DNA from: Christensenella sp. UBA2853 | Lineage (GTDB): Bacteria > Bacillota > Clostridia > Christensenellales > Aristaeellaceae | NCBI GenBank assembly: GCA_002350845.1 | Contig: DEFL01000037.1 | Coordinates: 1 to 30,573 of the forward strand | Length of the DNA: 30,573 nucleotides | Reading direction: 5' to 3' | Shown here: in pieces, positions 17,801-24,692 of the stretch | Layout: the number at the start of each line of letters is the position of its first letter | How positions within the stretch are numbered: the stretch's first letter is position 1 | The notes under the pieces: generated by a model | Seen by the model: only the letters and a program-made list of their open reading frames with translations | Databases searched by the model: none | What the model was told of the DNA's origin: nothing | Position numbers and translations under genes: made by a program

Positions 17801-19748
17801 CGCATCCGGCGAGACCCTGATCCTCTATCCCATGGGACGTACGGCACCTGCCTATACGGTTCCTGCGGGGGTGGAAACGATCGGAACCCGCGCCTTTGCA
17901 GGAACCTCCCTGACCTCGGTCGTTCTGCCTGAAAGCGTGACGGCCATTGAAACGCAGGCCTTCATGCATTCCGGAGTCACAGAAATCGATCTTTCCCATG
18001 TCACACACCTCGGGAATGGTGCCTTCTTCAGCTGCCCTGAACTCACGCATGTCGTGCTCGGCGAGGGGACGGAAATCGGAAGCTTTGCCTTCATGAACTG
18101 TCCGAAGCTGAGCGAAGCGGTCATTCCTTCCACGGTCACCATGGACAAAGATGCAGTTCTTTTCGAAGCGAACGGTCTTCTTGTCATCGTCGGCGCCACG
18201 GGCAGCGATGCCCACACCTACGCGCTGGCCAACGGCATTGCGTTCACGGATCCGAATGCACCCGGTGCGGTCTCTGTCAGCATCAGTGAAGAAACAGTCA
18301 CGATGCAGCGCGGCGAAACCAGGACCCTGACGGCCGAAACCAGCCCAGCAGGGCTCGCGGTCACCTGGCATACCAGCAATCCGGACATCGCCTTTGTCGA
18401 TGAGAACGGGCTGGTTTCCGCCATGGGCTGCGGTACAGCGATCATTACGGCCCGGACGGAAAACGGTCTGAACGCATCCTGCACGGTGTCGGTGGAAGCC
18501 GCTGTCCAGCAGATTCTTCTCCCTGAAGCCATTGCCCTGACACCCGGCTCGGAACAGGTGATTCCTGTCACCTTTGTGCCACAGAGCCCCTCGGATCATG
18601 CGCTCACCTGGACAAGCCAGGATCCCGCCATCGCCGCTGTCGATGGAAACGGCCGGGTGACCGCCCTTCAGGCCGGAACCACGACAGTGACGGCGTCCTC
18701 TGCGAACGGCGTGTCCGCCTCGGTCTCCGTGACGGTCTACACACCGGTGGAAACCCTGGAAATCGTTGTGCCCGAGCAGCTGATCACGGCGGCACGGGGA
18801 CTGAATACGATCCAGCTCACATCGCAGGTGCTGCCGGAGCAGGCGACCTTCCAGGATTGCCTGTGGACCAGCAGCGATACATCACGCGCATCGGTGAATG
18901 ATCAGGGACTGGTCACCTTCCATACAACTGGTGATGTCGTCATCATGGCCATCAGCCGCGATCCGTCAAGGACCAGCGCCAGTGTGACGCTGAACCCTGT
19001 GAGGGCCGACATTGGCCAGTGGGCCGAGGTTGAAATGACCACCGCAATGCTGACGGATCAAGGTGCCGACGTGCAGTTTACTGTCAGCGTGAACGGTGTG
19101 CAGCTCCTGGAAAATACCGATTACACAGCCAGCTGGGATGAAATCACAGCGCCGGGGCAGTATACCCTGACACTTACCGGCCAGGGGGATTTCACCGGCA
19201 CGCTGGCAGTTCCCTTTACTGTTATCGATGGCTCGATACCTGTGGCTGGCTCTTTCACGCTGCAGCCAGGACAGTCGGGACGCATTCCGGTGTACCTCTC
19301 GCCGGACAGCGGACTCACTTTGGAAGATCTGACCTTTACCTCGTCGAACCCGGCGGTACTCACAGTGGACGCAGACTGCGTGATCTGCGCGGTCAGCGCG
19401 GGCGAGGCTTACCTGACATTCAGCGGCGGCGGGGTGAGTGCAGCGTTTATTGTCACGGTCCGCACCCTGGCCACCCTGACGCTTCCCTCTGCGCTGAGCA
19501 CTGTGGAAGAGGAGGCCTTTGAGGGCAGCAGCGCTGTGGAAGCCATCCATCTGGGCAGCCAGGTGGGTACGGTCGGCAGCCGTGCGTTTGCGAATATGCC
19601 GTCTCTCCTTCAGGTTACATTCACCTCAGGTGAGGTCACCATTGCGGACAACGCCTTTGCGCAGAGCAGCCCGCTCATTATCTGCCCGGAGGGCAGTGAT
19701 ATGGAGGCCTATGCCCAGGCACACGGCCTGAAATGCCTGCTCCAGTAA
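8859..19748 (+). CDS. Giant secreted BspA-like LRR protein with InlB B-repeats and Big_2 domains
   Basis: Predicted exported protein of 3,629 residues, probably an adhesin or structural surface protein. A signal peptide (KRSILKVIALALCLTLLA, ending near VGA) starts at the ATG at 8859. AGAGGTG sits six bases before it, so the GTG at 8850 is less likely. Order: short LRR cap region (about 70-165); an unrecognised beta-rich region (about 170-567); InlB-like B-repeats (about 641-675 and 820-868); a long LRR_5 array (about 915-2137); B-repeats (2204-2318); LRRs; further B-repeats (2593-2623, 2757-2797); LRRs (2804-3130); Big_2-type Ig-like domains (about 3136-3530); a final LRR block and cap at the C-terminus. 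The LRR unit is about 23 residues with L-x-x-L-x-I-P-D-S-V and AF-x-G-C signatures. I see no LPXTG, SLH or membrane anchor. BspA-like proteins bind host or matrix proteins; the ligand here is unknown. Confidence 0.9.
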   Translation: MKRSILKVIALALCLTLLAPVLPLEAVGAGFLQVRALASSLFPSASQQSADLLSRADALEKEGKETVSGVWRYVALPEENQAVVTGYDGPDAEALDVPSTLDDLDVVGLTAGALSGVQGLRQVTLPLQILAIGANALPRGAVVRSNSGVYVQTWAQRNGYAFSSNSSYDFVRGVVDLTGTLPEHFVRVSSEEIWLRPLEAAQVSVGTRFFLLDPGNLYQISYYEAVELSEAPGGFVRVRCQTPDVDQILNRYESARETMMLDMSTLRLADGASLVSDGQNRMDLEVGGELGMHYKKDFKIGGKDSQAKFSVEADIGSSWTGKVKVGLFVQNSVEIEETDKIAFSGAFGAGDQSDPESFEDAMEALIAKAAKDKKTQKLNCPVGSGVVYSLAGIVNFAVSVRFVSELSGELKITYTAVSRTTYTYKDGEDLQKKTVRDSNHFEGSTSVKVTIGFEVALEMYIATVRVAYLSLFIGIEVEAKYDFAEAWNLLGAIAGDIVEGEWLTLDQNVNLNKLDLVNVTVDFLAELKIGLGDENIGTADLLKVTLLKARILEMHFHFWDLVFRQEPVTEEQTDHFRYMPQLGKNKIHLAKDCPYETKDIRFYLSSNGELVREIRNVEPGTIVHAPDVDAIFSRIDDGALKFKGWYTSPDTEADTRFDTWPFTVTDNMDFYAATSPYHEMLLVDALGRPLSYSAAGATPVSVYDTETEVTSDWDESTHRVAEDEALMLPGLLPDGTQVEDWVEVESPKNLTILSDDPMEPGDPYAVGPTSRKDITLLALTGSDIVASFYLRGQLVDTVYAKRGDAITAPAAPGNLGSWTFNGWKAMHPVLDEEDESEEGGTVEEPLIAPGAPIPTDDLKGIYMLFYADLTYNPQSGNVDPDAVAIGSVIPQTGTPTVDETMFNTSSNGVDTVKVTGFNSSYTGDIVDVQVPSTIGGQTVTEIAANAFSGKSTLRSLILPDTVTTIGANMVSNCPSLIKVDLSATQITAIPDHFAYGDASLVCVLVPQPVYNDSGILQSGCGAIGKNAFYGCRSLGGIHINGTIADNAFENCSGIRYATLGPYVTMIGNGAFQGCTRMTSIAIPESIQTVGSQILDGCTALNTLILNGPGIITGNSFQLQTNNIEHLVIGDAVEEIGNYALSGFTSLQSLTLPATLRRIGSNAFSGAGIEELTLSLASGTEITSAFCGMDSLRTLNITSGAVGNSSFRNLYSLQSVNIGADVIGIGMYAFAGCPSLTSVQMEEGLQILGSRAFENCTALESISLPDSLVSIGSYLFSGCQNLRHLSVGAALNRLEDNTYAFSIGNQSLLETIDIRDGADWIPAYAFANTSRGSSGEGFAALESVSIGSTVRSVGLRAFAGAGMRTLILCGSTDILHSAFSDCPRLEEVIFAGGSIGAFAFSGNTSLRRISVLRGTIGEEAFSRCTSLESVTLGNGVQSVGPRAFDGCTALTQVDLGQGVRQLEYEVFRGCTALTSLVFPDSIVHYGTRLIVDCTALTDLTVGGGQAVLSPGYSGGYRDPSAFDIGPDASLRNLTIREGVEELDYVFCNARYQTNPYGYPTLKTVTLPRSLKVFGQEFIDSGVEELVFRGDVEIQSHSGNDLTMPALRKLVLPGGSIGDSAFAGCTLLTEVELGNRVTHIGSWAFENCTSLKTLIVPDSVEDFGYGPLKGCSALETLSVGACADTLRGNDLPDENALKTLIIREGATEIQDQIFSKNLTHLETLSLPSTLRQIGASAFRFAGIKNLTISSEVEIGDHAFHDCLHLETVHIAGGEIGQSVFEGCVSLKKAEVFSGSLGYKAFKGCVSLSDVRLGDGVNVIDSDAFADCRSLKRLVIPDSVEYCGEAIIRGCTGLESLSIGAGVPELSATYGLDFYIGPGAKLRSLELAEGITGIAHNVFSNGDYGFPHLSTVHFPASLQYVDRAFQGAGLEKIVFRGNTQIRSSAFQNMTSLESVELPGGSIGYSAFLGCTGLTRVDLGNGVTAIEQEAFRNCTALTGLVIPDSVTSLGSRMILGCTGLRHLTVGGGVTYLDVGTLDIGEGSQLTTLTVREGVHSIYSNAFGNRVDSVNLGHEQLRSVTLPSTLNTLDPGNLSAWPNLEHLYLKYGCQLSDTSVSPNLTIYTDYYNAFIDDFAIAHNIRYVVRGSDPLPVYTLRLIAPMDALMGGPYDPVTDPELSMGVEGLALISQQQIAYTEDLTLSDPETAAAFDFMGWYMDPLYTTRWNQGGMPASDLTLYARMDAKVQVAFAVNMSGYASDSRLPEGFTLYDEVLQKAGTPLNLPEDPNRPGWGLLGWYMDPTFSQICRLSCVPDADTVIYGRMEPLSAGAAYRTVDGGLELTRYTLMQGEDPALMLPGRVNGVPVVSIAEGAFAGSGVRTVSLPATVTHIAPGAFADSGITAIRVSESNPAYKSVQGVLYTKSGAELICYPPARAGSTYTVPSGVTRIAGSAFKGCNRLTSITFRDGLQEIGASAFSGCTGLKSVSLPDSVTTLRANAFEGCVNMTVFTAKGLTILESSETVETLPCGNGIRVYGPLCSGALRDYYTVYTQDGRAIVSNYNLYHVYLSCNGESETLLCEAGFLLPDAVREITNVNGAAVTGWYRNSVNTLWDLEHDVMPEQDLSLYAMFTPLFETETRTLDLSDGTTASGLVFTGWNGSGSTLTVPSTFNGNAVLGLDAGFFADAQSTQSLTIPSTVLWLDPSASYAGTITADTDSAAYAWAQTHAADVRPILYTLTLDANLGEAVDPLDAGKGTPILLPTPERAGWTFLYWSERTYSGYPVNLTDGMYVMPGQDTTLYAIWSGEDEDVPFTWKGQNREITILSYTGDAGDVVIPETINNWPVTAIADSAFEGTSLRSIDLGPVQVIGEDAFRDCTGLNRVVMRSVTDIGESAFAGCTLLLNVTLPDTLTAIGNRAFAGCSKLPSITIPDTVTGFGDAVFADCTGLLRVTLGTSVQNVDADTFAGCRKLMEVNVTGNHYASVGGVLFDASGETLILYPMGRTAPAYTVPAGVETIGTRAFAGTSLTSVVLPESVTAIETQAFMHSGVTEIDLSHVTHLGNGAFFSCPELTHVVLGEGTEIGSFAFMNCPKLSEAVIPSTVTMDKDAVLFEANGLLVIVGATGSDAHTYALANGIAFTDPNAPGAVSVSISEETVTMQRGETRTLTAETSPAGLAVTWHTSNPDIAFVDENGLVSAMGCGTAIITARTENGLNASCTVSVEAAVQQILLPEAIALTPGSEQVIPVTFVPQSPSDHALTWTSQDPAIAAVDGNGRVTALQAGTTTVTASSANGVSASVSVTVYTPVETLEIVVPEQLITAARGLNTIQLTSQVLPEQATFQDCLWTSSDTSRASVNDQGLVTFHTTGDVVIMAISRDPSRTSASVTLNPVRADIGQWAEVEMTTAMLTDQGADVQFTVSVNGVQLLENTDYTASWDEITAPGQYTLTLTGQGDFTGTLAVPFTVIDGSIPVAGSFTLQPGQSGRIPVYLSPDSGLTLEDLTFTSSNPAVLTVDADCVICAVSAGEAYLTFSGGGVSAAFIVTVRTLATLTLPSALSTVEEEAFEGSSAVEAIHLGSQVGTVGSRAFANMPSLLQVTFTSGEVTIADNAFAQSSPLIICPEGSDMEAYAQAHGLKCLLQ
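12690..15190 (+). repeat. Higher-order repeats inside the LRR array
   Basis: A block much longer than one LRR recurs. Each copy begins GCTxLxxLxVG, continues with xDIGxxAxLxxLxIREGV, LPxSL, an FRG element, GGSIGxSAFxGCT, LGNxV, and closes with xPDSV. The first cysteine codon of successive copies is near 12690, 13332, 13863, 14400 and 14895, giving periods of 642, 531, 537 and 495 bases (165-214 residues). The array grew by duplication of a multi-LRR segment. Confidence 0.7.
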
Positions 19749-19774
19749 GACTGACTGAAGAGAATACCCCAATG

Positions 19775-19812
19775 CAGAGCCCCATGTTCCGGAAACGGAA
19801 CATGGGGCTCTG
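19775..19812 (+). terminator. Long perfect hairpin after the giant LRR gene
   Basis: A stem of at least 16 perfect pairs (AGAGCCCCATGTTCCG at 19776-19791 with 19796-19811), plus a C-G pair at its base, is closed by a GAAA loop. No proper T-run follows on either strand, so it may act as an RNA-stabilising end or a weak terminator. It lies 27 bases after the stop codon. Confidence 0.6.
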
Positions 19813-19947
19813 TTCAACATGCGATGTGGATGCATGGACAATGCGCGGATACAGAGAAATGTTTCTTTGTAAGGAAGTGTGCTCTGAATTAATGATTGCA
19901 GTCTTTTGAATGCGAAATTGGGATATATACCATTTTTGGCGTTTTGC

Positions 19948-19976
19948 TTGACACGCACAATCGTTACTTATAAAAT
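19948..19976 (+). promoter_or_regulatory. Strong sigma-A-type promoter of the transglutaminase-LRR gene
   Basis: TTGACA at 19948-19953 is a perfect -35, and TAAAAT at 19971-19976 is a 5/6 match to TATAAT, with a 17-base spacer. The predicted start is near 19983, leaving a leader of about 225 bases before the ATG at 20209. Confidence 0.8.
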
Positions 19977-20079
19977 AATACAAATTCTGCACGGCGTTTG
20001 GATGCATTTCTTTCCGGAACTGATAAAGAAGATTCAGGGCATTCTGTGCTTTTGATGTTCCTGAAGTCCGGAGGGGCGA

Positions 20080-20178
20080 ATGCAGCCCGGGGAGGATACT
20101 GATGATCAGATCCTCTGTTCATGCTGTAAACAGCGGAACTGCGGATCTCCAGTCCTGCAGGGAAAAGAAAGATCCTGA
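20080..20178 (+). CDS. Possible Cys-rich leader peptide of 32 residues
   Basis: An ATG-started frame with a well-placed GGAGG (20070-20074, five bases before the ATG) encodes 32 residues. It contains four cysteines in ten positions (CSCCKQRNC at 13-21), a spacing that could bind a metal. It ends 30 bases before the transglutaminase ATG and lies wholly in that gene's leader. It could be a regulatory leader peptide. No family is recognised, and a chance frame is possible. Confidence 0.3.
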   Translation: MQPGEDTDDQILCSCCKQRNCGSPVLQGKERS

Positions 20179-20208
20179 TGTGAAATCTGGAAAGCGAGGG
20201 AACCTGTT

Positions 20209-23106
20209 ATGTCGAAGGCCAGAATGCTGTCTGCACTCATGTTGGTTTGTCTGCTGGTGCTGGGCATTTGCTCATGGGCAGGCGCTGAAGAAGTCATCAT
20301 CGTTGATAAGGCACTTACTGAGCGTGTGGCTGTTCCTGCCGATGAGCCGATTATCTCCGGTGCCATGAGCCCTATGCTGGGTGAGCCCTACACTTATACG
20401 ATCACCCATGCGGACCTGGTGGACAATCTGACAGTCACATTGTATGAAACGGAACCCGTTCCGGATTCCACTTCTTATTATCTGATCCATGGTCAGCCAA
20501 AGACGCTGGATGCCAATGATTCCTTCCAGCACACGTTTACTGTGGAAGGCAAGTTTGTCGTTCGCATTACTTTTACCAAGAATGGGGAATCCGTGTATCG
20601 AAACCTTTGGGTGGACAGCGTGGACCGTACCGCCCAGCTGGGTCAGAAGGTCGCGGAGGTTGTGCAGGCGTGCATCCAGTCCGGCGCATCCACCGACTAT
20701 GAGAAGGCCCTTTGGCTTCACGACTATCTGACCAGCCATGCACACTATGATTATAACTATACAGAATATGGTCCGGACGGCGTTCTCCTCAAAGGATACG
20801 GCGTCTGTGACAGCTACAGCAAAGCTTATCAGATGCTGCTCAATGAATTCGGTATTCCGAACCATCGGCAGGAAGGCAAGGCCAATGGCGGGAACCATGC
20901 ATGGAACGTCGTTTATCTGGGCGGCAAATGGTGCCAGATTGACCCGACATGGGATGACCCGGGTCACAATGACGTCCCGGTCAGCGGAAATGAAACGCAC
21001 AACTATTTTGGACTGACTGACAGCCTCATGGGTGTGGACCACGATTATTCCATCACCTATCCCTGCGATTCCCTGGCCAACATGTATTATGTCCGTAACG
21101 GTCTGCCTGCCGTTTATACCCAGTTCATCGATAACGGTGGTATGGGAACACAGCCCGGTCTGTTTGCACAGGCTGCCCAGGGACTGGAAACCATTTCTTA
21201 CAATGTCAGCGGCGGATACTGTGTTTACTACGAAGAAAGCTCAGGCGGCGGTTACAGTTACAGCATGTCTCTTTATAAAGATTATATTATCTTCCCGGTG
21301 ATGGCGTATATCAAGAGCCGCACCCCGATGGCCGGACCGAATGGGGAAGATGTATATTACACATTTACCTATGAGAACGAAACGCTCACTGGTGTCCGAT
21401 CCAATGGCCCGGCTGTGGATGGGCCGGCGCTGAACCTGACCTATGCGGTGGGTGGAACCCCGATTCTTCCCGGCGACTCCGTTGCTCTTGGACAGACGAT
21501 CACCGTCAACTGGGAAATCACTACTCCTGATGCAGCCCCGGACGGGTTCAGCTATTATCTTTTCCTTGAGACACCGGTCACGCTGGGCGAAGACAACACT
21601 GTGGATGCTTCCATGATTCAGAAACAGGGCGGCTTCCTCCAGGGATCTGAACTGATTGCTGGAACATCTGCTTCCGGATCGTTTACCATTACGCCTCAGG
21701 AAGGCGACTGTCTCCGCGTCCAGAAGGCTTTGAAACTGTATGCGGACAATGAATACACGACAGTTGAAACCTGGGATGAAGATGTCTTTACGCTGACTGG
21801 AAGTCAGACGGAGCCGCTGGATGCGGAAGTCGTGTTTTCACTGAATGCTGAGAAACGTACTGTTCGGGCAACCATCACTGCCAATGTGGACGATCGTATT
21901 CATGCTGACTGGTACGCCGATGAAGAAACGGACGAGAAGAAGCTCGGAGCATCCGTGCTCTCCAGCGGACAGACTGCTCAGGCTTGGGTGACCAAAAATG
22001 TTGAAAATGCAATCCTTCTGGTCTTTACACTTTCCGACACTGACCGTGGCCTGAGCTGCAAGAAAGTGTTCAGTGTTGATCCGACGGGATTTGCCACGCT
22101 GACAGCGGACGCATGCGGAATGAACCTGACCTGGACAATTCAGAATGGCACACTGATTCTTTCGGGTTCTGGTGCTATGTATGATTATGCCTACGGAAGA
22201 GCGCCGTGGTATTCTCAATGCAGTCAGATCACATCGATCCAGTTCCCTGTAGGCATTACAGAACTCGGAGAAATGGCGTTCGTGGACACTGCTGTTACCC
22301 AGGTTTCTTTCCCCAACACACTGGAGCTGATTTCGGACGTTGCATTCTGGAACTGCACTTCTCTCACATCGGTTTCCATTCCCAGCAGCGTGCGGGAGAT
22401 TGGCTATGATGCTTTCTACATGTGCGATTCACTGACGACGTTCACGGTGGACACGCAGAATCCCTGGTATAAATCTGAAAACGGGATCATCGTCACCAAG
22501 GATGGCACGCAGCTTGTGGCGATCCCAGAAGGTGCGCAGAGCCTTGTGCTCCCGGACGGCCTGACGACCATTCCTTCTATGAGTTCGTTTGATGAATCCC
22601 ATGCATGGGAAATTACGATTCCTCTCAGTGTCACCCGGATCGAGGATGATTTTGTATGGAATGGGAGTCCGTATGGAGAATTGACCGATGTCTATTATCT
22701 TGGCACCCGCACGCAGTTCGCCGAGATCGAAAGGAAGCTGCCGGATGGATCGGTGACCGGGATGTTCCCGGTGGGGAATATGATCAACCTGCATCTTGCA
22801 ATGACTCCGGAAAACAAACGGCTTATCCTTCCTCAGGGTACGCAGACCATTGAAGCAGAGGCATTTGCCGGCATCCAGGCAGAAGAAGTTGTGATCCCGT
22901 TCGGAGCCACAACCATCGGTGCCGGTGCGTTCTCCGGAAATTCCTCGCTGATCATTGCGAATATTCCGGGAACTGTCACACAGATTGGGGAGGGTGCGTT
23001 CAGCGGCTGCCATCCCGATCTGGTGATCATGAGCCAGCGCGGTTCGGCTGCGGAAACCTATGCGAATAACAACGGTATCTTCTTTGAGGTGTTCGACATT
23101 CGGTAA
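20209..23106 (+). CDS. Secreted transglutaminase-like protein with C-terminal LRRs
   Basis: A secreted protein of 965 residues. A signal peptide ends near AGA-EE (residue 26). Residues 27-145 are beta-rich. A transglutaminase-core domain follows at about 150-250 with the catalytic triad visible: C200 in GYGVCDSYSKAY, H230 in GNHAWNVV, and D245 in IDPTWDD. Residues 260-630 are beta-rich and unassigned. From about 634 to the end are LRR_5 repeats, closed by a cap (GSAAETYANNNGIFF). The family crosslinks glutamine and lysine side chains or hydrolyses amide bonds, and bacterial members are often proteases; the LRRs probably recognise a surface target. GAGGGAA precedes the ATG at 20209. No sortase or SLH anchor is visible. 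It shares LRR type and cap with the giant neighbour, and has its own strong promoter and terminator. Confidence 0.88.
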   Translation: MSKARMLSALMLVCLLVLGICSWAGAEEVIIVDKALTERVAVPADEPIISGAMSPMLGEPYTYTITHADLVDNLTVTLYETEPVPDSTSYYLIHGQPKTLDANDSFQHTFTVEGKFVVRITFTKNGESVYRNLWVDSVDRTAQLGQKVAEVVQACIQSGASTDYEKALWLHDYLTSHAHYDYNYTEYGPDGVLLKGYGVCDSYSKAYQMLLNEFGIPNHRQEGKANGGNHAWNVVYLGGKWCQIDPTWDDPGHNDVPVSGNETHNYFGLTDSLMGVDHDYSITYPCDSLANMYYVRNGLPAVYTQFIDNGGMGTQPGLFAQAAQGLETISYNVSGGYCVYYEESSGGGYSYSMSLYKDYIIFPVMAYIKSRTPMAGPNGEDVYYTFTYENETLTGVRSNGPAVDGPALNLTYAVGGTPILPGDSVALGQTITVNWEITTPDAAPDGFSYYLFLETPVTLGEDNTVDASMIQKQGGFLQGSELIAGTSASGSFTITPQEGDCLRVQKALKLYADNEYTTVETWDEDVFTLTGSQTEPLDAEVVFSLNAEKRTVRATITANVDDRIHADWYADEETDEKKLGASVLSSGQTAQAWVTKNVENAILLVFTLSDTDRGLSCKKVFSVDPTGFATLTADACGMNLTWTIQNGTLILSGSGAMYDYAYGRAPWYSQCSQITSIQFPVGITELGEMAFVDTAVTQVSFPNTLELISDVAFWNCTSLTSVSIPSSVREIGYDAFYMCDSLTTFTVDTQNPWYKSENGIIVTKDGTQLVAIPEGAQSLVLPDGLTTIPSMSSFDESHAWEITIPLSVTRIEDDFVWNGSPYGELTDVYYLGTRTQFAEIERKLPDGSVTGMFPVGNMINLHLAMTPENKRLILPQGTQTIEAEAFAGIQAEEVVIPFGATTIGAGAFSGNSSLIIANIPGTVTQIGEGAFSGCHPDLVIMSQRGSAAETYANNNGIFFEVFDIR

Positions 23107-23141
23107 TGCTGAAAAGAAGCAGAAAACATCAAAGCATTTAT

Positions 23142-23179
23142 AACAGGGTCCGGCCCATTCGGGTCGGGCCCCTGTTTTT
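23142..23179 (+). terminator. Terminator of the transglutaminase-LRR gene
   Basis: AACAGGG (23142-23148) pairs with CCCTGTT, extended by CCGGCCC with GGGTCGGG across a small bulge. A five-base T-run (23175-23179) follows. It lies 36 bases after the stop codon. Confidence 0.8.
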
Positions 23180-23257
23180 ATCATGCGGGAAGAGAAAGAG
23201 GCTGCTATACCAATAAAACAGCGGTAGTTCCTGTGGCGTGCATTGTACAGAGACATG

Positions 23258-23282
23258 AAAAAAGGCTGCTTTACAGGCAGCC
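23258..23282 (-). terminator. Terminator of the LRR-caspase gene
   Basis: Read on the minus strand, GGCTGC (23282-23277) pairs with GCAGCC (23269-23264) around a 7-base loop and is followed by six T residues (23263-23258). It lies about 50 bases beyond the stop codon of the minus-strand caspase gene. Confidence 0.8.
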
Positions 23283-23286
23283 AATG

Positions 23287-23311
23287 AAAAAGGCGGAGCC
23301 GCTGCTTTTTT
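23287..23311 (-). terminator. First, imperfect terminator-like hairpin of the LRR-caspase gene
   Basis: On the minus strand an A-rich flank plus GCAGCGG pairs imperfectly with CCGCC and a T-run. The arrangement is near-symmetrical and could also act on the plus strand. It is the first of two in-line stops after the caspase gene. Confidence 0.45.
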
Positions 23312-23332
23312 CAGCAGGGACCCCGCCGCTGA

Positions 23333-24508
23333 TTATGGACGGAACGGTGCAAACCATGTGCATCCGGTGGGCCATGCGGAGGCGGTCTGATTGGGATTGT
23401 ACGAGGACGCCGTCGCGGCGGCGTAACTGAAGGCTTCCTGGAAGGATACGACGCCGTCCCCGCTCGTGTCCGCCGAAAGGGGAGCAGACGCATAGGTAAC
23501 CCCGTTATAACCGCATCCCATACAGAACGAGAAGGAGAAAATGCCCATCACCCGGGAGACGCCGCCGGAAGTGATCGTTCCCTCAGCACTTTGCTGGTTC
23601 GGGAGAGCAGCCGTGATGACATAGTATCCGTCGCTGTTCAGTGCACCGCGGGTGCGCAGGCGGAAAGCGGACTGGAAGGCAGAAACAAACTGTGCGGCAC
23701 CTTCGTTCAGATCCTGCGTTTCTGCAGATGGATCCTCTGTTTTCAAAAGCCTTTTAGAGGAAGTGGATGCTGCAGTCTGACTTCCTGTTTCCTCTTCACT
23801 GATCAGCTGGCCGCTGTAGCAGGCATCGACGATGATGATTTTCCTTCCGGGAATCTGGTCAAACGCGGATTTCAGCATCTGCGGGGTAACGGATACGTTG
23901 TCCCGGCCGACCAGGGATCCGTCGCGGCGACCGTGACCGGCGTAATACAGAAGGGAGACATCGTCTTCATCAGCGGATGCAAAAACCGAAGATACACGTG
24001 CAAGGAATGAATTGGCTGTCAGATTGCTGGCCGATGTGACCTGCCAGGGCGTTGCCTGCATGGCTGACAGGCAGAGCTGGACAGCCCGCATGTCATTGGC
24101 TGGTCCCTCCAGGGCCATGGAGGTGCCGGTGTAGGTCTGACCGACAACCAGTGCACGATACGTCGTGGCTGCCTGGTAATCCAGAAAATGGGATTTTGCA
24201 TAGGCAGAGGCAGCACTGTCAGGTGTTGCGTGGATGAGCAGGGCCTCTCCGCACCCGGAGAAAGCGCCTTCGCCGATGGTCGTGACAGAGGAGGAAATGG
24301 TGATTTCGTCAAGATTGGAGCATCCGGCAAAGGCGGAAGCGCCGATGCAGGTGACTGTGTCGGGGATGATCAGGGAAGAGAGAGACGTGACATTTTGAAA
24401 GGCTTGATCGCCGATCTCAGTCAGGCTGCCGGGAAGATCGAATGCAGCATTCGCTGAGGCGAATGGCAGCATCATGATCAGCAGCCAAAGAGAAACAGCT
24501 TTTTTCAT
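23333..24508 (-). CDS. Secreted LRR-caspase (C14) protein with EF-hand-like loop
   Basis: A 391-residue secreted protease of the caspase/metacaspase fold (peptidase C14). A signal peptide (about 1-22) is followed by a few LRR_5 repeats (about 24-92) and the same cap seen in the neighbours (DSAASAYAKSHF). The caspase domain runs from about 117 to 330, with the catalytic dyad H192 (YYAGHG) and C230 (VDACYSG). Near the C-terminus a canonical EF-hand loop, D347-T-S-G-D-G-V-V-S-F-Q-E358, suggests calcium binding. Calcium activation is known for metacaspases, but by another site, so regulation is inference. The open frame extends upstream, but AAAGG before the ATG at 24508 and the clean signal peptide fix the start. 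Convergent with the transglutaminase gene. Confidence 0.88.
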   Translation of the reverse strand: MKKAVSLWLLIMMLPFASANAAFDLPGSLTEIGDQAFQNVTSLSSLIIPDTVTCIGASAFAGCSNLDEITISSSVTTIGEGAFSGCGEALLIHATPDSAASAYAKSHFLDYQAATTYRALVVGQTYTGTSMALEGPANDMRAVQLCLSAMQATPWQVTSASNLTANSFLARVSSVFASADEDDVSLLYYAGHGRRDGSLVGRDNVSVTPQMLKSAFDQIPGRKIIIVDACYSGQLISEEETGSQTAASTSSKRLLKTEDPSAETQDLNEGAAQFVSAFQSAFRLRTRGALNSDGYYVITAALPNQQSAEGTITSGGVSRVMGIFSFSFCMGCGYNGVTYASAPLSADTSGDGVVSFQEAFSYAAATASSYNPNQTASAWPTGCTWFAPFRP

Positions 24509-24692
24509 GCTATTCGACCTTTCCACAGAATTTGCCGCGTACAGACAGCGGCGCGAAAAGCCTTGTGAGGATTGCTGGATCATCGACCATGGATTCCTTT
24601 CTGCCGAAGGAATGCTCCCATAGGCAGGGCGTGAGAAGGACAACTTGCCCGGACTCGGGGAAAACCAAAGCGTGGGAATCCATAAAAATCTT

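Larger units (their letters stand above)
19749..20208. other. Gap between the giant LRR gene and the transglutaminase gene
   Basis: This 460-base gap holds a perfect hairpin after the giant gene (19775-19812), a consensus promoter (19948-19976) and a leader of about 225 bases. Within the leader are a Cys-rich mini-ORF (20080-20178) and a second ATG with a strong GGGGAGGA box at 20102, whose frame overlaps the start of the next gene out of phase. Confidence 0.6.
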
